The notes beneath the pieces are model-generated. The model did not search any database. It was not told the origin of the DNA and saw nothing but the letters and a program-made list of their open reading frames with translations. Made by a program: the position numbers and the translations under genes. Below, in pieces: positions 1 through 9,455 of a DNA stretch of 64,000 nt (the stretch's first letter is position 1; every line of letters starts with the position of its first letter). This DNA is from Amyelois transitella (Eukaryota; Arthropoda; Insecta; Lepidoptera; Pyralidae): contig NC_083522.1 of NCBI RefSeq assembly GCF_032362555.1, positions 6,798,001-6,862,000 of the forward strand, written 5' to 3'.

Positions 1-736
1 GAGGAGACTGCCTACACTATGGCCATAGGGTCTCACCAAACGACTCCCGTAGAATTTTGTAATCCCTTTTAACAGAGGGCGAAATTTCCTCCAGCGTGTA
101 CCTATTAAGGTTGTAGGGCTCTATCGAAAGTTAGATTTTTATCCTTACATCCTATCCGTTCTTTTAAATAAAAGGGCCGGAAACGACACATAATTTTCTT
201 CTAATAGACACTAGAATTTGTTTCTTACTACACTAAAGAAAATGAAAACATTTGCGGCGATATAAAAATGTTTGCGGAGCGTCGTTTCTCAGTATGCAGT
301 ACCCTTGCGTTCATAGTTGTAATATTGTGAAATGCCATTTAGGGTTTCTTGGTGTGAAATAAAATACTCTTTTATTTCAGTAAAGCTTAATATTCTATTT
401 TCGGTTATTTTTATAATAATGATTGAATATTGTCAAGGTATCACTTATTGACTTAAAAAGTATGAAAGTTATCCACCACGAAGACACATTTGCGGCGATA
501 TAAAAATGTTGAGTGTCGCCGCATCGCGGTGTTACCTGGCCCTTACGTTCATTGTTGTAATATTATGAAACAAAATTTAAGGTTCCTTCATGGGAAATAA
601 AATACCAATTCAAACTATTATATTTATTTCAGTAAAGCTTAACTAAGAGACTTAGAGAATTATCAAGAAATAAATTTCTAAGATTGAAGAAAAAGAATTA
701 ACGATGCTAGATACCGCATTATATGAATGTCAATAT
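1..736. other. 3' flank of SREK1 with a diverged tandem duplication
   Basis: No coding sequence seen. Positions about 249-390 and 487-642 are two diverged copies of the same unit. Each starts with catttgcggcgatataaaaa and ends with tttatttcagtaaagcttaa. The first 240 bases show nothing recognisable. The stretch aaggtatcacttattgac at about 434-453 recurs near 33386, so a dispersed repeat fragment is present. Confidence 0.6.
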
Positions 737-3514
737 TTACGGTGAATTAGAAATGTCCATGTTATCTGGAGAATTTTTCTCTTCATTCAAATCTGGGGCT
801 TTTTCAATGATGGAATTGTCTTTTTCTTCTATTATGGAAAGGTTGGGACTACGGTCACGAGTTCTTCTTTCGTGAGGCGTCTTGGAGTCCCGGTGTGAAC
901 GGCTTTTAGACCGTCTACTTCCTGAACGGGAGCGCTTTCTGTCCCGAGAGCGCGAACGCTTCCTGTCCCTAGATCGGGAACGCTTCCTATCTCTGGATCT
1001 TGTTCTTTTTCTATCACGAGAGCGAGATCGTTTTCGGTCCCTGGATCTACTTCTCTTTCTATCCCTGGACCGGGATCTCTTCCTATCCCTAGACCGTGAC
1101 CTTCTTCGCGATCGCGACCGCTTACGCCTGGAACGCGAGCGCGAGCGACGCCGAGAACGAGACCTGTCACGTTTCTTTTCACGAGACCGCGACCTCTTCT
1201 TAGACGGCGAGCGATCCTTTTCTTTATCCAATTCCTTGTCTTTATCCTCAGCTGGGGTAGAAGCTTTGGATTTCGATTCAGAACTATTGCCATTGGTTTC
1301 GTTCTCTTGTACTTCAGGTTTGGGTTCTTCTTTCTCCTCCTTTTCGATATCTTTCAGTGGTGACTTGGATTTATCTTTCTTGTCACTGGAGTCTTTTTTG
1401 TCTTTGTCTCGAGATCGGTCCCGCTTGGAGCGTGAGCTGCGGTGGCGGGATCGAGAACGGGAGCGCCGCGAGCTGCGATGACGGGAACGAGATCTGGAAA
1501 ACCGAGTTATTGTTTGAGATCAAAGCACAAAGTTAATGAAATTTCGTTTCCCCCACTCTCATCTTTGCTTTGTCTTTCAAATTATGCTTTGAGGGTCAAA
1601 GTCCACTTTCCGATCCGACATTTTTTCTTTTTCCCAAATGAAAAACTTTTGGGGTTATTTTCCCTTTCCAAATATAGCAAAGAAAATGTAACTTCCGGTT
1701 TGTAATTAAAAAAATGTAAGTAAGTACATAGTTTCTCATTCTTAACCAATTTAAATTTTTATATTTGAATATACAAAATGATTTATATTACCTGGAGCGG
1801 TGTCTATGTCTCGACCGGGAGCGACGTGAGCGATGTCGCGAACGGGACCGCGAGCGCTTCGAGCGGTGTCGCGAGCGGGAGCGGCGCGAGCGCGAGCGAG
1901 AGCGGCGGCGCGACCTCGAACGGGAACGGGTCCTGGAAATTATTACGGCATAAGTACTGTATATGTATAATGGTATAGTGCTAATGTAAATCTATATAGT
2001 TCTATCACTCGTCAATAATATTCGGCAATATGCGACTGCGCCGAATCAAAGCAAATGATACGTCAATAAAATAAAGACCTTTTTATAAGTACATTAAAAT
2101 CATAAACAAAATGTGTCCCGTTATGTTGGTCAGGCAGAGGATGATGATAATTAGATAGAGGTAAACTTGGAACAACTACAAACAGTAAACAAATAAAAAC
2201 CCAATATCCCTATAAAAATAGTTTTGAAGAATTATGAGAAGCCAATTTAGGTATTAGAAACTAACTGCTGAGAATGCAGTTATTGTAGTTAATTTTACAC
2301 ATACAGGTAATAACTAAATGTATTTCATGTAATATTTACCTTCTTTTGTCTTTAGAAAGTAAGCCAATGACGGGATCAATGGCCGCAGAAATGAGGTTCT
2401 GTGCTTCTTTTACTCTGCACATGGCTTCTTCAATTTCCCGCTGAGCTGCCTCATTGCTTTTTGTCTGTGGTTTGGAGATTGACTGAGTGGCATGGTGCAC
2501 CTGAAAACATTTGTGAAATATATATTTTATCAACAAAATAATCAAGGCTTATCTGTCCCAGGATAGTGGTCTTTGGTGGACTCTGGGTCACTATCAGTAG
2601 CTATAGACGATGCAATCTAGACTAACAAAAGAGCATGGTTGGCATTGCCTAGTGATGATATTTCTACTTGTATTTCTCCAATATAAGTTAAACCCACAAG
2701 ATTGGTATCAAATTTTGTTAGACTTGTGGCAAATTTATTCAAAAATTCAAAATTAATCTCATTCATCTATAACAATAAGTCTGGGTTGATCAATAAATGA
2801 TGATAAATAAATTACCTTTATAGTTTGTCCATCGACAGTGGAGCCATTTAGTTTGAGAGCCGCTAAAACACTCTCTTGCTCAGTCATCTCTACCAGGGCA
2901 TATTTTACAGTATCCACATCACGCTCACAGAAGCGAAGATATTTCACTTCACCAGCTTGGCAGAAATGGTCAACGAGCTGCTGTTGAGTCAGGGAGCCTA
3001 CATCAGCTACCAACACAGTGCGTCTGATTTCTTCAATCTTTCTTGCATCATATGTGGCTGGCAATGGAGGGTATGGAGGAAGCCCTGCTGCCACCATTTT
3101 CGGGTCATGTGTTTGAATAACTTGATTAGGCGGCATGCCCTCTAAAGCATTGAGTATATGCGCGGGAAGACGCGGCTCCACGCTGCTCAATCCAGGTACC
3201 AATGTTCCATTACTTGACATCTCTAAAGCCTTATGTTCATCCGGTATCTCTCCAGACTGCATTGGGATCACAATCAATGCCCGATCGATGAATACGGTGT
3301 TTGTCATATGTTGAGCCACATTTACAGTCGCCGAATCGTAATATTTGACATAACATATCCTTGATTGTACAGGGCAAGACACGTCTCTTATGGTAGGATA
3401 GAGCCTGATGTCGTCTATTTTACCTAAATAACCGAATAAAGTCTGCATCTGGTCTTTCGTCGCTTGTGGTGCGATGTTGGTGACCTGAATCACCCTCGTA
3501 CTCCCCGAAACCAT
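737..3514 (-). CDS. SREK1: SREK1-type SR splicing regulatory protein
   Basis: Four coding exons on the minus strand: 3514-2816, 2500-2340, 1932-1792 and 1493-737. All junctions are GT/AG and the sum is 1758 nt, or 585 residues plus stop. Residues about 4-78 form an RRM (VIQVTNIAPQATKDQM). A second RRM starts near residue 165 (RRTVLVADVGSLTQQQLVDH). Exon 2 carries the SREK1 signature REIEEAMCRVKEAQNLISAA, close to the matching stretch of human SREK1. Exon 3 and the first part of exon 4 are an RS domain, followed by an acidic-basic linker and a second RS block. Family knowledge: nuclear modulator of splice-site choice that works with other SR proteins. The start at 3514 (MVSGSTR) is preferred because RRM1 follows at once; an in-frame ATG at 3532 would add six residues. 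The gene is divergent from the coiled-coil gene at 4751. Confidence 0.92.
920..1110 (-). repeat. 24-bp tandem repeat inside the RS domain coding exon
   Basis: About seven units of an eight-residue repeat (RDRKRSRS, with one Thr variant) are encoded in tandem in the last exon of the SREK1 gene. The 24-bp periodicity is visible in the DNA. The opposite strand is therefore also open for 199 codons (882-1481), but that reading is an artefact of the biased composition. Confidence 0.85.
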
Positions 3515-3744
3515 TTTCGAAGACTTACACATGAGCGCGTCTCTATTAAAAACTCTCGCTCTACACTAAAAAATATCACACGTGATGTTAGGCAGTTAAA
3601 ACAGCCAATTTATTCTACATGTTTAGGAAAAGGTGTTATGAGAACTACGAAAATTACAGAAATTTCTTGAAAAATGCACACGCCGCTTTGGCCGCTATCA
3701 AATTCACTTTCTTTTCTTTTCGCTAACGTCAAATCAATGTCATT

Positions 3745-4367
3745 TAGAGATGGACGAAATACATCGATTTATTTAAAACTCTCGATGTATAGTTATGCAT
3801 AAAAATATAAATCGATGTATTGTTAATACTTGAACATCGAGTATATATCGATGTTTTTTATTTGATACATCGACCAAGCATATTATGAATGGGTGCAGAA
3901 AATTCCCGAAGCGGTTCAAAATAGCTTTCAAGTATTTGACAATAGTTGACACCGCAATACCTTCTAGTTTTGACCGAACGAAGGAACCGATTGAAGAGGA
4001 AGAGATTGAGTAAACTTTTGTTTTTACATAGTATTGACAAAAAATATTGGAATATGTAAAAAAAATGTGTTGGCTGTGTGATTTTTAATTTGAATAAAAT
4101 AAATTAATAATAATAATATAATTTATTATAATAATTAATTTATATTAAATTTAAACATAATACATATATTAATATTTAAACTATATTGCCTGCGTTTTAT
4201 CATACATATTTTTGTTTAAATTAAGGCCTAATCTAACTTAACACGGCACGGCATGGCGAAAACAATCGATGTTTAAAAAAAATCGATGAATTTCTCAATA
4301 CATCGTATTACCATCGATGTATTACATCGAAAAAAACATCTATGCACATTTTAAATGTTCATCTCTA
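3745..4367. mobile_element. hAT-like non-autonomous DNA transposon, 623 bp
   Basis: The ends are inverted copies of TAGAGATG, extended as TAGAGATGGAC on the left and TAGAGATGAAC on the right in reverse complement. They are flanked by 8-bp direct repeats atgtcatt (3737-3744) and atgttatt (4368-4375), which differ at one base. Eight-base target duplications and TAGAGATG-type ends are typical of hAT elements. Subterminal atcgatgt motifs occur many times on both sides. A plus-strand relic near 3884-3990 reads KRFKIAFKYLTIVDTAIPSS, which resembles the C-terminal dimerisation region of hAT transposases; no intact transposase ORF remains. The element lies between the start codons of two divergent genes. 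Confidence 0.78.
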
Positions 4368-4750
4368 ATGTTATTGTATTTTTTTCATATCTTAGTTGAA
4401 TATCTCTGGCAAAGAGCAAAGAGATGCAATGCCGTCAGAAATAAAATCGTGAGAAATAAAACTAAAATAAATAAAAAACGGTACACATCCAAAGCACTGG
4501 GTGGTACTGAAAATAATACTGAATGACTAATGAATCATTGGCATCTTGGCGAAAAAAGTAACGAGGCAAACAGAACAGCTGCGGAGCGGGGCAGGCCGAA
4601 ATTGGCGGCAATTTTAATTTTTAATGGAGAATTGATTGACCAAGAGACTATTTACAACTTTGAATAGACAGTAAACCTATAAAACTCAGATTTCACACTT
4701 GGTTGATTGGTATAACGCTTAGGTACTTTACTTACATTACCTAAAAAGTA

Positions 4751-7700
4751 ATGTCGGGTAGCAAAATTGAAGCACTTAAAAGTAAATTAATGTCTGGTAA
4801 GATATTCGCAACTACATTTTTTTATCATTAACTACCATAAGAATCCAGGTCTTCTACCATTCCAGGAGACAAAGCCAACAGTCTCGAAAAGATTAAGGCC
4901 ACGTTCAGGTTTGAGATTCCTTTGTTTATATACGTACTAGTTACTGCCGTAATAGCGACTATGGGAATAGGCACTTTAAATTAGTGCAAGCTTTCATGCA
5001 TAGTAGTAAAACAGGTAAAAAAGCATGAAGCAGCCGCTGCTTTTCCCAGCTGATTGTAATACATACATACATATATATAGTCACGTCTATATCCCTTACG
5101 GGGAAGACAGAGCCAATAGTCCCGAAAAGACTGAATGGCCACGTTCAGCTGCTCTGCTTAATGATGGAATTGAGATCCAAATAGTGACAGGTTGCTAGCC
5201 CATCGCCTAAAAAAAGGATCGCAATTTTATAAGCCTATCCCTTAGTCGCCTTTTACGACATCCATGGGAAAGAGATGGAGTGGTCCTATTCTTTTTCGTA
5301 TTGGTGCCAGGAACCACACGGCACCAATACAAATTGTAATCAAGGCAATCAAGGGAAACGCTTATATATGTACTTGGGATTTTATAACTATTTTTTCGAC
5401 ATTATTTCAGCTACAAAAATAAAAACACAAAAAGACTTTCAAGTTTTCAAACTTCGCAATAAGGAACGATCTTTAATAGAAGAGCTCCATTTGATAAAAA
5501 CTGAAACAACATTTTTGAAAAAGCAATTAGAGGTAAAACAGTTTCCGAGGGAGATGCAGTTGGCACGCACTTTTCTTTGTTTTGAGCGTGCGCATGATAA
5601 ATCTGCATATTCCCATGATCGTCTTTTACAACTTTCACGGGAATCTTATTTAATCGCTGCCTTTTATTTTTTTCGAGTTTGATAGCTCAATTTGCACCGC
5701 AAGGGGTAAAAATGATAAATGTAAATACTTTATTCTTGCAGGAGTTAAAAGATGCATTAACACAAATCAATCATCAGATATCCATGATCGACATATGCAA
5801 GGCGTCGGAAATGGCTAAAATAGAGACGCAAATAAAAAATTTGCAAGATCACAAAAAGGGGTACCAGATAATCTTTGACAAAGGTTTGTAGACGCATGAG
5901 ATAAAATGTAGAAATATTACATCGATGCCTTATTCGCCAGGGAAAGATTTGTATAAGATAAGTTTCAAGATAAGTTTAAGATATTTATTGGCGATGTAAA
6001 AGAACCTATATAGTAAGGTAAAGAGACGTCAAGAAAATATTGCCTCATTTCGGTGATTATCTAAGTATTTTTTTATAGAGCGCCATCTATAGGTTTTCTG
6101 AAATTACTTGGCAAAAGCTTGTATAAATTTCTTATAGAGCGCCATCTATTGGAGGAGTACAATAAGAAACTAAAAGAAAAAGATGCCGCAGAAGAAGAGA
6201 CCAGGAAACAGAAAGAAGAAAAGATAGCAGAGAAGAACGAGCAACAAGCTCGGGAAGCGGCCGCGGTGGAAGAGGAATGTGAAGCATTGGAGCGAGAATG
6301 TACCGTCTTGAAAGTAAGGGCGGTATCCGCTTAACTTACCATCAGTAGCTTTTGAAGATGCTATTTCTTAATAAAATGGAGACTGCTTACCTGTATTTAG
6401 TATCTTCTTAGTAGCTATCAAAGCATCGTTGTCGGTATTACATGGATTTACTAACTATGGGAGCTTGTTACGATTACGACCCACAGCATCAACTCACTTC
6501 AAGGCATCTAACCGCGTCATCGATTTAGATAGCCGGCCGGGCGGCAATAAGTGTCTCATATCATACATAATATAGGTACGGCCCGCGATTTCGTTCACCT
6601 TAATAAATCGTTAAAAATCTGACCCTTGGAGGGGAAAATTTTTTATGTCAATTTTTAAGTTGGAACACGCCTAATATGTACATAAAAAAACTGTATTCAA
6701 ATATGAACAACATTATCGCGTTATGCGTGTACAAACATATAGACAGAGAGACAGAAATTTTTTAAAATTACATTTTTTTGCTGCTACTGGTCTTATATAG
6801 ATTTCCATATCGATTTTTGTAGTTGTATTGGTCAGTTTCAATTTTAATAATGTATGGATATGTATGCCAGATACACGTGGGCCATTTTCCCATAAAAGTA
6901 TTTAATTGTCATTGCTATTTACAAATGTACTAGTTAAAGCTATGTTGAATTCACCGTCAAACTCAACTCTTTTTCAGAAAAGAAATACTGCTATAATGCT
7001 GAAGCTACGGCGAAAATTGGTAGAAACTAGTGTCCGACCGAAGGTCTATTTTTGGCCGAAGCCGAAGCCGAAGCCGATTAATCGGCTATCGCCACAACCT
7101 TCGGCCGAAGCCGAAGCCGAAGCCGAAGGTTTATATTCTCTCAGCACTCAGTAATTAATTTTGTTCAATATTGTCTACAAGCTACAATTAATATTAAAAT
7201 CATTTCAAAACCTCAATATTGATGGTTTATATATTGACTGTCTCATATAGAAGTTGATGATATATCATAGAGGTGGTTGGTTTAGAGATAAACTAGCTGT
7301 TGCCCGCGACTTCGTCCGCGTAAATTTCGAGTTGAATTTTAATCATACAGACAGACAAAAAAATGTAAAAAAAAATTCTCTATCCGTTTCAGTCAAAATA
7401 TTAAATGTACAGAAAAAATATTTTTACCGTTTTATTATATGTAGTATTTCGATTTTCAGTTTTTTTACATAAAATACTCAAACAATACAAAAAAAATATA
7501 TTTTTAATAATAAAAAATATCTTGTAATTGTTGAGATTCGAACTTGGACCGCCAACTTCACAGTCTCACGGGCTAACCACTGGACCATCGAAGCCGTTGC
7601 GTTGGTGTCGAAATTAAAGTAGACTACATATAGTCACGTCTTTATCCCTTGCGGGGTAGACAGAGCCAACAGACTTGAAAAGACTGAATGGCCACGTTCA

Positions 7701-8554
7701 GCTATTTGACTTAATGATAGAATTGAGATTCAAAAATTGATAGGTTGCTCGCCCATCGCCTAAAAAAGAATCCCAAGTTTGTAAGCCCATCCCTTAGTCG
7801 CCTTTCACTTATATTTATATGTTATAGGTATAATGCCGTCGTATAATGATAAATGACTTTGAATTTTTAATTTCGTAACTTATTTGCAGGCATACTGATG
7901 CCTTGAGTTCATTCAAATGTCGATAACTTTTTTTTTGTGAACCGATTTTGATGAAACAAACTTTAAATGTTATTCTGAGTTAAAACAAAGCAATTGGTGA
8001 AAGTTTGAAGTAAATCGGTTTAGTACTTTCGGAGATAATCGTGATCATACATACAGACAGACAGACAAGAAATTAAAAAAAAATATTTTTGCTTTCTATT
8101 ATTCATTCTAAGTGTCCCTCTATCCATTTCAGTCGAAAATACTAAATGTACAGACAAAATATTTTTACTGTTTTATTATATGTATAGATAAAAGTTTGTG
8201 ATTTACCTACTGGTAAAAAATAATGATTTGATTTCTTACAAAAACACTCGTTTAAATACACGTACTGACTTGTTTTGATGCATGCAATCAGCAATGAAAT
8301 ATTTTGACAGTGACTCCCCGCCGCCTCATGACTTTCGTAACAGTTCGTTCAATCTCGACGGTCGCTCGGACCTTCGGCGAAACCTTCGGCTTCGGCCGGA
8401 TTTTGGGCCGAAGCCGAATGTTTCGCCGAAGGTGGATTTTTTGGCCGAAGGTGGCCGAAGCCGAAGCCGAAGCCGAAGCTTCGGTCGGACACTAGTAGAA
8501 ACAGAAAACATCAGAAGAGATCTTCTGAAATGTAAAAGTCAAGAAATATGCTAA
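4751..8554 (+). CDS. small coiled-coil protein, last exon split by a transposon
   Basis: Coding exons by splice phase: 4751-4796, 5411-5532, 5742-5883, 6138-6313, and a last exon 6978-7027 continuing at 8503-8554. Without the insertion the reading is 195 residues plus stop. The protein starts MSGSKIEALKSKLMS and is almost wholly charged heptad-rich coiled coil (for example RHLLEEYNKKLKEKDAAEEE). No signal peptide or membrane segment is visible. I do not recognise the family; kinetochore, ciliary or cytoskeletal coiled-coil proteins are all possible. In the sequence as given, the last exon is cut by the element at 7028-8494. Translation would run from codon GAA into transposon sequence and stop at 7152-7154. 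A separate possible end is read-through of the exon 4 donor, giving a stop at 6332-6334 with AATAAA at 6370. Confidence 0.72.
4865..4921 (+). repeat. partial copy of dispersed repeat family R
   Basis: The stretch from gagacaaagccaacagtctc to ggccacgttcaggtttgag matches the middle of the repeat seen in full at 5075-5336. It lies in intron 1 of the coiled-coil gene and is truncated on both sides. Confidence 0.6.
5075..5336 (+). repeat. dispersed repeat family R, near full-length copy
   Basis: Starts near tatagtcacgtctatatccc, continues through gacagagccaatagtc, ctagcccatcgcctaaa and cgccttttacgacatccatg, and ends at ggaaccacacggcacc. At least seven other copies or fragments lie in this window in both orientations. 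It is a very common element in lepidopteran DNA. There is no coding capacity; the class (SINE-like or LINE-tail) cannot be set from this window. It lies in intron 1 of the coiled-coil gene. Confidence 0.8.
6575..6890 (+). repeat. dispersed repeat with 'cccgcgatttcgtt' head
   Basis: Begins near ggcccgcgatttcgttcacc and runs through cttggaggggaaaa, ttgcgtgtacaaac-like and agacagagagacag stretches typical of a widespread lepidopteran interspersed repeat. It fills intron 4 of the coiled-coil gene between exons 6138-6313 and 6978 on. Confidence 0.55.
7528..7600 (-). repeat. tRNA-derived SINE head (degenerate)
   Basis: On the minus strand an A-box-like TGGTCCAGTGGTTAG is followed 25-30 bases later by a B-box-like GGTCCAAGTTCGAATC, in tRNA spacing. 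The anticodon stem does not pair, so this is not a working tRNA gene. It lies inside the hAT-like element 7028-8494. Confidence 0.5.
7627..7806 (+). repeat. dispersed repeat family R, truncated copy
   Basis: Matches the copy at 5075 from tatagtcacgtctttatccc through cttagtcgcctttcac. It lacks the terminal ggcac part and is nested in the hAT-like element. Confidence 0.75.
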
Positions 8555-9455
8555 ACAAAATTATATAAATAACCAATACCTACCTAGATTTTTTATGAAG
8601 TTGTTTTGTTGAAAATTATTGAAAATAAAACAAATTCAACATTAGTCCCATGATTTATTAAATAGTCACACAAAGCAAATAATCACAACACATTATATAC
8701 AAATAAAGGAAACATTTAAAATTAAAATATAAAATGCATTGATAACGAAACAACTACATAACATACAATTACAACATCTAATAACAAATAACTCACATTC
8801 AGGGCTTTTAAAATACAGTAGTATGCATGCATATTGCCTAATATGATCACAGTGAATAAAAAAAGGATGGCAAAATTTGGATAAAAGTTAGTTTGTCACG
8901 CTTTAATCATTCAATTCGCAAAAGAAGAACACTTTCTCTGTGTGAACCATAATGTTTTAGTGAGGATTTAATAATTTTCAATTGGAAAATAATACATTTT
9001 ACGACCTACGATCATTCCACCTGCATACTTCTTTTACTTTATTCATAACTAGCTGTGCCCGCGTCTTCGTCCGCGTGGAATAGTTATTTTGGGCATCTTT
9101 GAAGCCCTCACGGATGAATAATTTTCCCCGATTTTTTCACATTTTCCATTATTTCTTCGCTCCTAAAAGTTGCAGCGTGATATTATATAGCCTAAAGCCT
9201 TCCTCGATATATAGTCTATTCAACACAAATAATTTTTCAATTCGAACCAGTATTTCCTGAGATTAGCGCGTAAAAACAAACAAACAAACTCTTCACCATT
9301 ATAATATTAGTATAGATTTTTTCATACAGACTTGTCGGTTTAAGGCTTTCTTAATATCCGCCAATTCTTAGTCTATTCGAGAGGGTACACAATATATACT
9401 ACTACAAAACATCGCCCCCAGTCGGATTTACTTCGTTATTTATAATTATTATTGT
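8555..9455. other. convergent 3' region between coiled-coil gene and dynein gene
   Basis: No coding sequence. A plus-strand AATAAA at 8624-8629 is well placed as the poly(A) signal of the coiled-coil gene. A minus-strand AATAAA (9038-9043) could serve the dynein gene. Positions 9047-9317 are an interspersed repeat. Confidence 0.6.
9047..9317 (+). repeat. lepidopteran interspersed repeat
   Basis: Starts actagctgtgcccgcgtctt, includes gaagccctcacggatgaata and ttgcagcgtgatattatata, and ends attataatattagtatagat. This full arrangement is a familiar interspersed repeat in lepidopteran genomes. It has no coding capacity. Confidence 0.75.

Larger units (their letters stand above)
7028..8494. mobile_element. 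hAT-like DNA transposon with GCCGAA-rich ends, 1467 bp
   Basis: The left end is TAGTGTCCGACCGAAG and the right end is its exact inverse complement. Both flanks carry the exact 8-bp duplication gtagaaac (7020-7027 and 8495-8502). Both subterminal regions are arrays of the hexamer gccgaa (about 7050-7130 on the left and 8380-8482 on the right). The interior holds nested repeats: a 'ttgcccgcgacttcgtccgcg' repeat (7288-7380), a tRNA-like head (7528-7600, minus), a family R copy (7627-7806) and a 'cagacagacagacaag' repeat (7900-8170). No transposase ORF is present, so it is non-autonomous. It is inserted in the last coding exon of the coiled-coil gene. Confidence 0.88.

Noticed and set aside
882-1481. 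199-codon plus-strand ORF rich in Arg/Leu/Asp
   Set aside because: It is the antisense of the SREK1 RS-domain exon; the repeat composition leaves the opposite strand open. There is no family resemblance.
3858-4040. 60-codon minus-strand ORF in the hAT-like element
   Set aside because: The opposite strand carries the transposase-like relic; this frame has no resemblance to anything.
7528-7600. tRNA gene on the minus strand
   Set aside because: A-box and B-box are recognisable but the anticodon stem does not pair and it lies inside a transposon, so a SINE-type relic is more likely.
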